Assembly (NCBI GenBank): GCA_003136935.1
Contig: PLEC01000130.1
Coordinates: 520 to 37,404, forward strand
From: Gammaproteobacteria bacterium
GTDB lineage: Bacteria; Pseudomonadota; Gammaproteobacteria; Steroidobacterales; Steroidobacteraceae
Length of the DNA: 36,885 bases
Direction of reading: 5' to 3'
Shown here: positions 25,939 to 33,283 of the stretch, one piece after another
Layout: each line of letters starts with the position of its first letter
Position numbering within the stretch: the first letter of the stretch is position 1
Made by a program: the position numbers and the translations under genes
The notes under the pieces: generated by a model
Seen by the model: only the letters and a program-made list of their open reading frames with translations
What the model was told of the DNA's origin: nothing
The model's database searches: none

Positions 25939-25979
25939 TGCGGGGGATGCTCGGTTGGATGGTTGGTACCAACCCCGCA
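25939..25979. repeat. Inverted repeat with central 14-bp palindrome
   Basis: GGTTGGTACCAACC (25961-25974) is a perfect palindrome. A second GGTTGG copy (25953-25958) and TGCGG (25939-25943) could instead pair with CCAACCCCGCA (25969-25979), giving two alternative folds. It lies just past the stop of the DUF971 gene and may be a 3' stability element or a protein-binding site. Confidence 0.5.
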
Positions 25980-25988
25980 ACTGACCCC

Positions 25989-26378
25989 CTATTTGTGATG
26001 ACCGCAAGCGCCGCTGTGCGCCGCAGGAGCTGCGGCGGGCTCACTCGCACAGCGCTCGAGGTAGCGCGCCCATTTTTCGGTGTGCTCGCGGCCGAGCTCG
26101 TGCAGGTACTTCCAGGTGTAAAGCCCGGTGTCGTGCCCATCATCGAACACGAGCTTCACCGCGTACTGACCCACAGGCTCCACTGCCGCGATGCCGACGC
26201 TCTCCTTCGCGCGCACCAGCACCTCCTGCCCCGGACCGTGTCCTTTGACTTCGGCTGAAGGGGAATGCACACGCAGATACTCGAACGGCAGCTCGAAGCG
26301 GCTGCCGTCGGCGAAAGTGACCGCCAGCACGCGCGACGCGCGGCGCAGCCGGATCTCGGTGGCAACAGGTTCGGACAT
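25989..26378 (-). CDS. DUF971 domain protein
   Basis: A 129-residue protein with the DUF971 domain (the N-terminal domain of gamma-butyrobetaine-hydroxylase-like proteins). Landmarks are RASRVLAVTFADGSRFELP, FEYLRVHSPSAEV, VEPVGQYAVKLVFDDGHDTG and LYTWKYLHELG. Stand-alone members are often linked with iron-sulfur or metal handling, which remains a weak association. The tail HSGACGHHK is rich in His with one Cys and could bind metal. The start is ATG 26378. No ribosome-binding site is present, and a -10-like TATACT (minus strand, 26393-26388) ends only nine bases before the ATG, so the mRNA may be leaderless. It is divergent from the oxidoreductase operon at 26556. Confidence 0.88.
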   Translation of the reverse strand: MSEPVATEIRLRRASRVLAVTFADGSRFELPFEYLRVHSPSAEVKGHGPGQEVLVRAKESVGIAAVEPVGQYAVKLVFDDGHDTGLYTWKYLHELGREHTEKWARYLERCASEPAAAPAAHSGACGHHK

Positions 26379-26555
26379 GGCGCGCCAGTATAGGCGTTGC
26401 TGCGGCGCAACAATAGCAGCCCTGGCGACTCCCGAAAGGCTGCTGGCGGTGTTTTGGGCAGCCGCCGGGCCCGGCACAATCCGCCGCGCGCCTCTATACT
26501 CGCTGTCCTCAACGATTGCGAAAGAGGGCTTGGGCCGTGAGTGCCTGAGCACTGA

Positions 26556-28370
26556 ATGGAACCGACCGATACCGCCCATCCCGATTACTACCATCGAGTT
26601 GTGGATTGCCAGTGGGCCTGCCCGGCCCACACCGACGTCCCCGAATACATCAGGCTGATCGCGCAGGGCCGCTTCACCGATGCCTACATGGTGAACCGGG
26701 AGTCGAACGTATTTCCCGGCATCCTCGGGCGCGTGTGCGACCGGCCGTGCGAGCCGGCCTGCCGCCGCGGCCGCATCGAGCAGAAGCCGGTGGCGATCTG
26801 CCGCCTGAAGCGCGTCGCCGCCGATCATCGTGACGATGTCACGAAGCTGCTGCCGAAAATCCCGAAACTGAAGAACGGCAAGCGCATCGCCTGCATCGGC
26901 GCCGGCTGCGCCTCGCTCACCGTGGCAAACGACCTCATGCCGCTCGGTTACGAAGTCATCATCTTCGAGCAGTACGGTGAGCCCGGTGGGCTCATGCGCA
27001 CCAACATTCCCTCGTTCCGGCTGCCGCAGACGGTGCTGAGCGAGGAGATCGGGATGATCACCGGGATGGGGGTGGACCTGCGCCTCAACTCACCGATCAG
27101 GAGCATGCGCGAGCTTCTCGGCAAGGGGGGCTTCGATGCGGTGTTCGTCGGCTCGGGCGCGCCCAAGGGCAAGGAACTTAAGCTCCCGGGACGCGAGGCG
27201 GCGGCCGCCAACGTGCATATCGGCATCGCCTGGCTCGAGTCGGTGGCGTTCGGGCACATCGAGAAGATCGGCAAGCGGGTGCTCATCATCGGCGTGGGCA
27301 ACACGGCGATGGACTGCTGCCGCACCAGCCTGCGCCTGGGCGCCGAGAGCGTGAAGGTCATGGCGCGCAAGCCGCGCGGCTTCTTCAAGGCCTCCGTGTG
27401 GGAGCTCGAGGATGCCGAGGAGGAAAGCGTTGCCATCATCATTAACCGCTCGCCCAAGGCGTTCGTTCTGGAGAACGGCAAACTCACCGGCATGCTGTTC
27501 GACAAGATGGAGTACGACCTGGATGCCAGCGGGCAGATCACCGCCGAGCGCATCACCGACGAGGAGTTCCTGCCCGCGGATGATGTGATTCTCGCCATCG
27601 GCCAGGAGAACGCCTTCCCGTGGGTGGAACGCGACTTAGGCATCAGCTTCGACAAGTGGGACGTGCCGGTCATCGACAAGACCACTTTCCAATCGACGCG
27701 GCCGGAAGTGTTCTTCGGCGGCGACGCCGCCTTTGGACCAAAAAACATCATCTGGGCGGTGGAGCACGGGCACCAGGCGGCGATTTCCATTCATCGCCAT
27801 GCCCAGGGCGAAGCCGTTAGCGCGCGCCTGCCGCCCACGATCAACCTGCAGAGCCGCAAGATGGGCATGCACGAGTGGAGTTACTCCAACGACTACACGC
27901 CGGTCGAGCGGCGCCTGATGCCACATGTTTCGATCAAGGAGCGCTTCAAGAAGCTCAACATCGAGGTGGAACTGGGCTTTACGGCCGAGCAGGTCGAGCA
28001 GGAAGTGCAGCGCTGCCTCAACTGCGACGTGCAGACGGTGTTTGTGGCGAAGCTGTGCATCGAGTGCGACGCCTGTATCGACATCTGCCCCGTGGACTGC
28101 CTCACCATCACCCACAATGGGACGGAGAGTGAGCTGCGTGCGCGCCTCAAAGCGCCGGCGAAGAACCTCGCGCAGCCACTGTACGTCTCCGCGGCTCTGC
28201 CGCAGACCGCGCGCGTCATGGTGAAGGACGAGGACCTGTGCGTGCACTGCGGCCTGTGCGCGGAGCGCTGCCCGACCGCGGCGTGGGACATGCAGAAGTC
28301 CACGTTGCACTGGCCGCTCGCCACCGATGAAGCGCGGCTGATCGAGGCGCAGAAACCCAAGATTGCCTGA
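26556..28370 (+). CDS. GltD-like FAD/4Fe-4S subunit of a 2-oxoacid oxidoreductase operon
   Basis: A 604-residue flavoprotein related to the glutamate-synthase small subunit and the beta chain of dihydropyrimidine dehydrogenase. The N-terminal cysteine cluster domain has CQWACPAHTDVPEYI and RVCDRPCEPACRRG. The FAD site is G115-A-G-C-A-S120, where P and the last G are more usual in related enzymes. The NAD(P) site is near residue 246 (IIGVGNTAMDCCR), and GGDAAFGPKNIIWAVEHG binds FAD. A C-terminal ferredoxin-like part holds two C-x2-C-x2-C-x3-C-P sets: C501/C504/C507/C511 and C562/C565/C568/C572. It is followed after 52 bases by the alpha and beta subunits of a 2-oxoacid oxidoreductase, so it likely carries electrons between that enzyme and NAD(P). 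Confidence 0.9.
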   Translation: MEPTDTAHPDYYHRVVDCQWACPAHTDVPEYIRLIAQGRFTDAYMVNRESNVFPGILGRVCDRPCEPACRRGRIEQKPVAICRLKRVAADHRDDVTKLLPKIPKLKNGKRIACIGAGCASLTVANDLMPLGYEVIIFEQYGEPGGLMRTNIPSFRLPQTVLSEEIGMITGMGVDLRLNSPIRSMRELLGKGGFDAVFVGSGAPKGKELKLPGREAAAANVHIGIAWLESVAFGHIEKIGKRVLIIGVGNTAMDCCRTSLRLGAESVKVMARKPRGFFKASVWELEDAEEESVAIIINRSPKAFVLENGKLTGMLFDKMEYDLDASGQITAERITDEEFLPADDVILAIGQENAFPWVERDLGISFDKWDVPVIDKTTFQSTRPEVFFGGDAAFGPKNIIWAVEHGHQAAISIHRHAQGEAVSARLPPTINLQSRKMGMHEWSYSNDYTPVERRLMPHVSIKERFKKLNIEVELGFTAEQVEQEVQRCLNCDVQTVFVAKLCIECDACIDICPVDCLTITHNGTESELRARLKAPAKNLAQPLYVSAALPQTARVMVKDEDLCVHCGLCAERCPTAAWDMQKSTLHWPLATDEARLIEAQKPKIA

Positions 28371-28422
28371 GGCAGCGCCGCCCGTCGCCGCCTGCCATAC
28401 CTAAGACCCGAGCGAAACCAAC

Positions 28423-30261
28423 ATGTCTCCAGTGACACCTACGCGCGTCAACGACTTCACCATCAAGATCGGCACCGTCAACGGCACCGGCTCCGCGAGC
28501 GCCAACACGCTGCTCATGAAGTCACTGTTCCGCAGCGGCATCCCGGTGATGGGCAAGAACTACTTCCCGTCGAACATCCAGGGCCTGCCGACCTGGTACG
28601 AGATCCGCGTTACGCGCGACGGCCACGTGGCACGTTCCGGGGCCGTCGACATCATGGTGGCGATGAACGCCGAGACCTATGCGCGGGATGTGAAGGAAGT
28701 CACCCCCGGCGGTTATCTCGTCTACGACTCGACCTGGCCGCGGCCGGCGCTGCTCAAGCGCGAGGACATCACGGTTGTCGGGGTACCGCTGGCGCGGCTT
28801 TGCAACGAGAACTTCAACGGCGTGCGCACCCGCATCCTGATGAAGAACATCTGCTATACCGGAGTGCTCGCGGCGCTCCTGGACCTGGATGTGGCGCGCA
28901 TCCGGGAGCTGCTCGCCGAGACCTATGCGAAGAAGCCGCAGCTGGTCGACAGCAACATGAAGGCCATCCAGCTCGGCTACGACTACACCCGCGCAAACTT
29001 CACCTGTCCGCTGCCGCTGCACGTGGAGAAAATGGACAGCACCGGCGGCCACATCATGATCGATGGCAACACCGCGGCGGCCCTGGGATGCCTGTTCGCG
29101 GGTGCCACGGTGGCGGCGTGGTACCCGATCACTCCCTCCACCTCGCTCATGGACGCCTTCAAGATGTTCGGCGACCGCATGCGCGTGGATGCGACGGGCC
29201 GCAAGAACTTCGCCTTCATCCAGGCCGAGGACGAACTGGCCGCGATCGGCATGGTCATCGGGGCCATGTGGAACGGCGCGCGTGCTTTTACCGCCACCTC
29301 CGGTCCGGGCATCTCGCTCATGAACGAGTTCCTGGGGCTGGCGTACTACGCGGAAATCCCGGCGGTGGTTTTCGATATCCAGCGAGTCGGTCCGTCGACC
29401 GGCATGCCGACGCGCACCCAGCAGTGTGACCTCATGGAGTGCGCCTACGCTTCGCACGGCGACACCCGTCACGTGTGCCTGTATCCGGCCAACCCGGAGG
29501 AATGCTTCTACATGGCGGTGCAGGCGTTTGACCTGGCCGAGCGCCTGCAGACCCCGGTGATGGTGCTGTCGGACCTCGACATCGGCATGAACGACTGGAT
29601 GTGCCCGGACCTCAAGTGGGACGACAGCTACCGCCCTGACCGCGGCAAGGTGCTGAGCAAGGAAGAGATCCTCAAGCTCGAGAAGTTCTACCGCTTCATC
29701 GACAAGGACGGCGATGGCATCACCGCCCGCACGCTTCCAGGCGTGCATCCCAGGGCGGCCTATTTCGCGCGCGGCTCGGGGCACAGCCAGTATGGCGCCT
29801 ACACCGAGGACTCGGCCGAGTACCAGCAGGTGCTCGACCGGTTGCTGAAGAAGTGGGCGACCGCCAGAAAGCTCATGCCGCGCGCGGTCATCGACGCCAC
29901 CGCCGGCGCATCGTGCGGCATCGTGTCGCTCGGCAGCTGTGACGGCGCGATCCGCGAGGCGCTCGAGGTGCTGCGCGCACGCGACATGGGCGTCGACTAC
30001 ATGCGGGTGCGCGCCTTCCCGTTCGGCGAGGAGGTCGAGAAGTTTCTCGCCGCGCACGAAGTCCTGTTCGTGGTGGAGCAGAACCGCGATGCGCAGTTGC
30101 GCGCGCTGCTCACCCTCGAGACGGCAGTGGACAAGGCGAAGCTGCGCTCACTCTTACACTACAGCGGCCTGCCGATCTCATCGAGCTTCATTGTCGAGGG
30201 CGTGCTGGCGGAGCTGCAACCGCTTCCGGAAATCGAGGCCCAAGGCGCCGCGCGCGGCTGA
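28423..30261 (+). CDS. 2-oxoacid:acceptor oxidoreductase, fused gamma-alpha subunit
   Basis: A 612-residue KorA-type protein. Residues 1-190 are the gamma domain (KIGTVNGTGSASANTLLMKS, SNIQGLPTWYEIRV). The alpha (pyrimidine-binding) domain follows, with GGHIMIDGNTAAALGCLFAG, Y234-PITPST and FIQAEDELAAIGMVIGAMWN, then FTATSGPGISLMNEF. With the beta subunit it oxidatively decarboxylates a 2-oxoacid, most likely 2-oxoglutarate, to the acyl-CoA using TPP and iron-sulfur centres. The gamma-alpha fusion is common in 2-oxoglutarate:ferredoxin oxidoreductases. The substrate is inferred from family resemblance. The start ATG 28423 lacks an obvious ribosome-binding site. Confidence 0.92.
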   Translation: MSPVTPTRVNDFTIKIGTVNGTGSASANTLLMKSLFRSGIPVMGKNYFPSNIQGLPTWYEIRVTRDGHVARSGAVDIMVAMNAETYARDVKEVTPGGYLVYDSTWPRPALLKREDITVVGVPLARLCNENFNGVRTRILMKNICYTGVLAALLDLDVARIRELLAETYAKKPQLVDSNMKAIQLGYDYTRANFTCPLPLHVEKMDSTGGHIMIDGNTAAALGCLFAGATVAAWYPITPSTSLMDAFKMFGDRMRVDATGRKNFAFIQAEDELAAIGMVIGAMWNGARAFTATSGPGISLMNEFLGLAYYAEIPAVVFDIQRVGPSTGMPTRTQQCDLMECAYASHGDTRHVCLYPANPEECFYMAVQAFDLAERLQTPVMVLSDLDIGMNDWMCPDLKWDDSYRPDRGKVLSKEEILKLEKFYRFIDKDGDGITARTLPGVHPRAAYFARGSGHSQYGAYTEDSAEYQQVLDRLLKKWATARKLMPRAVIDATAGASCGIVSLGSCDGAIREALEVLRARDMGVDYMRVRAFPFGEEVEKFLAAHEVLFVVEQNRDAQLRALLTLETAVDKAKLRSLLHYSGLPISSSFIVEGVLAELQPLPEIEAQGAARG

Positions 30262-30273
30262 GGGAAGACAGAC

Positions 30274-31329
30274 ATGACATTCATCGCTAAACCAAAAGTT
30301 GCCCACCCTTCGCTGCCAAAAAATGCGCTGGGGTTCACGCGGCGCGACTATGAAGGCGCGCTGTCGACGCTGTGCGCCGGCTGCGGCCACGACTCCATCA
30401 CCGCCGCGATCGTGGAGGCGAGCTGGGGGCTCGGGATCGAGCCGCAGAACATGGTGAAGCTCTCCGGCATCGGCTGCTCTTCAAAGACCACTGCCTATTT
30501 TGTCAGCGGGGGTCACGGTTTCAATTCAGTACACGGCCGCATGCCCTCGATCGCCATGGGCGCCAACGCCGCTAACCGCGCGCTCAGCTACATCGGCGTG
30601 TCCGGGGACGGCGACACGCTTTCCATCGGGCTCGGGCAGTTCTGCCACGCGATCCGCCGCAACCTGAACATGCTGTACATCATCGAGAACAACGGTGTGT
30701 ACGGCCTTACCAAGGGGCAGTTCTCTGCATCCGCCGACCTCGGCACCAAGGCGAAGAAGGGCGAAACCAACTTCCAGCCGCCGATCGACGCGGTGCTGCT
30801 GGCACTTACCCTCGGCGCCTCGTTCGTGGCGCGCAGCTTCTCGGGCGACAAGGAGCAGCTGGTGCCCCTCATCCAGGCGGGCCTGAAACACCAGGGGTTC
30901 GCGCTGATCGACGTGCTGTCGCCGTGCGTGACCTTCAACGACCACGAGGGTTCCACCAAGAGCTACGCCTACACCCGCGAGCACTACGAGCCCGCGGTGC
31001 ACGCGGATTTCGTGCCGCCGGAGCGCGAGATCAGCGTCGATTACCAGGCGGGAGAAACCGTGCCGGTGGTGATGCACGACGGCAGCCGCATCCTGCTGCG
31101 CAAGCTCGACGCGGCCTACGACTCTACCAACCGCAGCACGGCGGCGGCGCACATCCAGGAGCGCATGAAGGCCGGGGAGTATCTCACCGGCCTACTGTTC
31201 ATCGAGGAATCGCAGCGCGACTTCCACGACATCAATGGCACGCCCGACGCGCCGCTGAACAGCCTGCCGTTCGAGACGCTGTCGCCCGGTTCGCAGGGGC
31301 TGGAGAAAGTGCTGTCGCGTTACCGCTGA
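30274..31329 (+). CDS. 2-oxoacid:acceptor oxidoreductase, beta (TPP) subunit
   Basis: A 351-residue KorB-type subunit. TPP/Mg2+ binding is shown by G111-D-G-D114 followed by the YIIENNGVYGLTKGQFS segment. A [4Fe-4S] cluster is probably held by C34 and C37 (LCAGCGH), C68 (GIGCSSKT) and C218 (LSPCVTFND). The protein is longer than minimal KorB (about 280 residues), with a C-terminal extension of some 70 residues that ends SPGSQGLEKVLSRYR. GAGGGA lies about eight bases before the ATG, 12 bases after the alpha gene. Convergent with the LysR gene at 31345. Confidence 0.94.
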   Translation: MTFIAKPKVAHPSLPKNALGFTRRDYEGALSTLCAGCGHDSITAAIVEASWGLGIEPQNMVKLSGIGCSSKTTAYFVSGGHGFNSVHGRMPSIAMGANAANRALSYIGVSGDGDTLSIGLGQFCHAIRRNLNMLYIIENNGVYGLTKGQFSASADLGTKAKKGETNFQPPIDAVLLALTLGASFVARSFSGDKEQLVPLIQAGLKHQGFALIDVLSPCVTFNDHEGSTKSYAYTREHYEPAVHADFVPPEREISVDYQAGETVPVVMHDGSRILLRKLDAAYDSTNRSTAAAHIQERMKAGEYLTGLLFIEESQRDFHDINGTPDAPLNSLPFETLSPGSQGLEKVLSRYR

Positions 31330-31344
31330 GCGCGCGCCTGCCGC

Positions 31345-32274
31345 TCAGACCTCCGCGTCCAGCATCCCGTCGACGCGCCTCCGATACTGCAGCAGCAGCT
31401 CCGCCGCGAAATCGGCGAACACCCGGATCTTCGGCGAGTCGCGCAACGCGCTGCGACACACCACCGAGATCGGCGCGCCTGGGGCCGACCACTGCCGCAG
31501 AACGACTTCGAGCTTGCCGCTGGCGAGCGCCTCCGCCACCACCAGATCCATGGTCTGGAGGATGCCCGCGCCGCGCAGCGCCGCCATGATCTGCGCCTCG
31601 ACGGAGTTGAATGCCACGTTGCAGGGGAAGGTCAGCTGTCGGCGCATCGTGCCGCGCTGGAACTGCCACTTGTGCGGGCGGCGGCTGTCGGCGCCAAGGT
31701 GCCCGATGAGTTTGTGGCGGCGCAGTTCTTCAGGCGCGGTGGGCACGCCGTGCTCACGCAGGTAGTCCGGGGATGCGCAGGTGAGGAGGCGCGTGTTGAC
31801 GATGCGCCGCGCGATGAGCTGCGGCTCCCTGACCGCGCCCACCCTCACCACCAGGTCTATTTCCTCGGCGATCAGATCCACGACGCGGTCGTTGAGCTGC
31901 ACCTCCAGCTGCAGCTGCGGATAGCGCGCGGTGAACCTGGCCAGCGCCGGGATGAGGAGCGCCCGGCCGAACACCACCGGTACGTCGACCCGCAGGCGTC
32001 CCTGCGGCGACAGGCGCGTGCCCCGCAGCGTCTCGTCAGCGCCGTCGAGCTCGGCGAGGATGCGCTGGCAGCGCACCAGGTACTCCGCACCGTCACTCGT
32101 GAGTCCAACCCGACGCGTCGTGCGATGGAGCAACTGGCAGTGCAGGTGCTTCTCGAGTTGCGCGACGTGCGTGCTGATGACTGCCCGGGAGACGCCCAGC
32201 GCGTCCGCCGCCCGGCTGAAAGAGTGCAGGTCCGCGACCCGCACGAAGCTGCGCATGCATGCGAGCTGATCCAT
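31345..32274 (-). CDS. LysR-family transcriptional regulator
   Basis: A 309-residue LysR regulator of the common CrgA/AaeR-like group. It begins MDQLACMRSFVRVADLHSFS and has the helix-turn-helix RAADALGVSRAVISTHVAQL, then LLHRTTRRVGLTSDG. The effector domain includes DLVVRVGAVREPQLIARRI, a hallmark of that group. The target is unknown: it is convergent with the oxidoreductase operon and divergent from the 455-base region before the RRM gene. The effector cannot be told from the sequence. It starts at ATG 32274. Confidence 0.92.
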   Translation of the reverse strand: MDQLACMRSFVRVADLHSFSRAADALGVSRAVISTHVAQLEKHLHCQLLHRTTRRVGLTSDGAEYLVRCQRILAELDGADETLRGTRLSPQGRLRVDVPVVFGRALLIPALARFTARYPQLQLEVQLNDRVVDLIAEEIDLVVRVGAVREPQLIARRIVNTRLLTCASPDYLREHGVPTAPEELRRHKLIGHLGADSRRPHKWQFQRGTMRRQLTFPCNVAFNSVEAQIMAALRGAGILQTMDLVVAEALASGKLEVVLRQWSAPGAPISVVCRSALRDSPKIRVFADFAAELLLQYRRRVDGMLDAEV

Positions 32275-32369
32275 GCCGGGATTGTACTGTTTGGGCGAAC
32301 AATAAATTCAGGATTAGCCTGTTTTAAGAACTGCCTGCCGCGCCTAGAGTTCACGCCCGGAGGTGCAGC

Positions 32370-32573
32370 ATATTCGTCTTCAACCGGCCCCTCGGGGCGG
32401 TCGCAGCCGGGATCGGCTTTGCGCTGCTGGTGGTGGCCTTTAGCGGGTTGTGTCAGGGCTCGCCCGCTTCCGGGGCAGCTGCGGCAGCCACCAGGGCTAT
32501 CACGGCTGGCGTTCACATGCCCGTAACTTGTGTCCCGCCCGAGGCTTGCGGTATCGTGCGCGCCGGATCGTGA
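32370..32573 (+). CDS. Doubtful small open frame with secretion-signal-like start
   Basis: A 67-codon frame that would begin at an ATA, with GGAGG six bases before it. The product would open with IFVFNRPLGAVAAGIGFALL, continue VVAFSGLCQG and end with two spaced cysteines (TCVPPEAC). The first 30 residues look like a signal peptide or a membrane anchor, and the third codon positions are GC-rich as in neighbouring genes. Against it: ATA is a very rare start, and no ATG, GTG or TTG occurs before the hydrophobic part; GC-rich DNA often encodes Ala/Val/Gly runs by chance. It may be a non-coding leader or the remains of a gene. Confidence 0.2.
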   Translation: MFVFNRPLGAVAAGIGFALLVVAFSGLCQGSPASGAAAAATRAITAGVHMPVTCVPPEACGIVRAGS

Positions 32574-32690
32574 CCTTTCCCTTTCTGCCGCCTGCCGCCC
32601 GCTTTCGTTCGCGAGTTGGCTTCCGAGTCTGAAAAGCCGAATCGTTCCCGACCAGGTGGCAGCGCGTGACTCAACCGATCTTCGGTTTGC

Positions 32691-32720
32691 ACTCCTGCTA
32701 GTACTTTTTGTTTCAGGAGT
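32691..32720 (+). promoter_or_regulatory. Hairpin covering the RRM gene ribosome-binding site
   Basis: ACTCCTG (32691-32697) pairs perfectly with CAGGAGT (32714-32720) across a 16-base AU-rich loop. The second strand contains the whole Shine-Dalgarno AGGAG (32715-32719) of the gene at 32730. The fold would hide the ribosome-binding site, the layout of a temperature- or protein-controlled translation switch. Confidence 0.6.
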
Positions 32721-32729
32721 TTGATTGCA

Positions 32730-33023
32730 ATGACGAAGATCTATGTTGGCAACCTGCCGTTTTCCGCCACCGACGCCGAGATTCGTGAGCTGTTCGCAGC
32801 GCACGGCACTGTCGAGTCGGTGAGCATCATCACGGATCGCGACACCGGCCGCCCGCGCGGCTTCGGGTTTGTCGAGATGTCACGTGCCGATGCCTCGCGC
32901 GCGATCCAGAACCTCAATGGCAAGGACCTGGGCGGACGCCCTCTCCGTGTTAACGAGGCTCAGGAGCGCACTGGCGGCGGCGGCGGTGGCAACCGCGGCG
33001 GCGGCGCACCGAAGCGCTGGTAA
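32730..33023 (+). CDS. RRM-type glycine-rich RNA-binding protein
   Basis: A 97-residue protein made of one RNA-recognition motif and a short Gly-rich tail. RNP2 is IYVGNL (residues 4-9), and RNP1 is RGFGFVEM (43-50). The tail from about residue 85 reads TGGGGGGNRGGGAPKRW. Small proteins of this type act as RNA chaperones and are cold-induced in cyanobacteria and some proteobacteria. The ATG at 32730 is chosen because AGGAG lies ten bases before it; a TTG at 32721 is too close to that site. The ribosome-binding site lies in a hairpin, so translation may be conditional. A strong terminator follows the stop after 13 bases. Confidence 0.93.
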   Translation: MTKIYVGNLPFSATDAEIRELFAAHGTVESVSIITDRDTGRPRGFGFVEMSRADASRAIQNLNGKDLGGRPLRVNEAQERTGGGGGGNRGGGAPKRW

Positions 33024-33036
33024 GCTTTCAGCTGCC

Positions 33037-33083
33037 AAGGGCCGGCCGTCAGTGCCTTACGGCATGGGCGGCCGGCCCTTTTT
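33037..33083 (+). terminator. Intrinsic terminator after the RRM gene
   Basis: AAGGGCCGGCCG (33037-33048) pairs perfectly over 12 bases with CGGCCGGCCCTT (33069-33080), running into five T's (33079-33083). A small inner TGCC/GGCA hairpin occupies the loop. Confidence 0.92.
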
Positions 33084-33114
33084 ATTTGTGAAGAGTTAAT
33101 TGGAGTTGTTTCTC

Positions 33115-33246
33115 ATGGGTAAAGGCGATCACAGAACACGCCGCGGCAAGATCTATCAGGGCTCGTTCGGCAAGAGCCGCGCCAAGGACCCGGCGAAGAA
33201 AAAGAAGAAAGCTGCCAAGGCGGCCAAGCGCCGAAGCGCTTTTTGA
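33115..33246 (+). CDS. 30S ribosomal protein Thx
   Basis: A 43-residue very basic protein beginning MGKGDHRTRRGKIYQGSFGK, the signature of the Thx (S31) family of small ribosomal proteins, first described in Thermus and found in some proteobacteria. It binds the head of the small subunit. The Lys/Ala-rich tail ends KRRSAF. GGAG lies nine bases before the ATG. It sits 32 bases after the terminator of the RRM gene, so it depends on readthrough or on a promoter that I cannot identify. It is too short for many automatic gene finders. Confidence 0.9.
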   Translation: MGKGDHRTRRGKIYQGSFGKSRAKDPAKKKKKAAKAAKRRSAF

Positions 33247-33283
33247 GCAAGGCGCGCGCCGGCAACGGCGCGACGCATTTCCC

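Larger units (their letters stand above)
32275..32729. other. 455-base gap between lysR and the RRM gene
   Basis: This stretch has no standard gene. It contains a possible small secreted-protein frame (32370-32573) and the SD-sequestering hairpin (32691-32720), listed separately. An AT-rich patch at 32281-32330 is the best place for the divergent lysR promoter and a plus-strand promoter. A long untranslated leader before a cold-shock-type RNA-binding protein is a plausible reading of the rest (inference). Confidence 0.6.

Noticed and set aside
28522-30057. 511-codon open frame on the minus strand
   Set aside because: It is the exact shadow of the oxidoreductase alpha gene; its product is Arg/His/Val-rich with no recognisable domain, as expected for antisense frames in GC-rich DNA.
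32450-32632. 60-codon ATG/GTG-type frame in the gap before the RRM gene
   Set aside because: Product is Arg/Gly/His-rich without pattern, and no ribosome-binding site is present.
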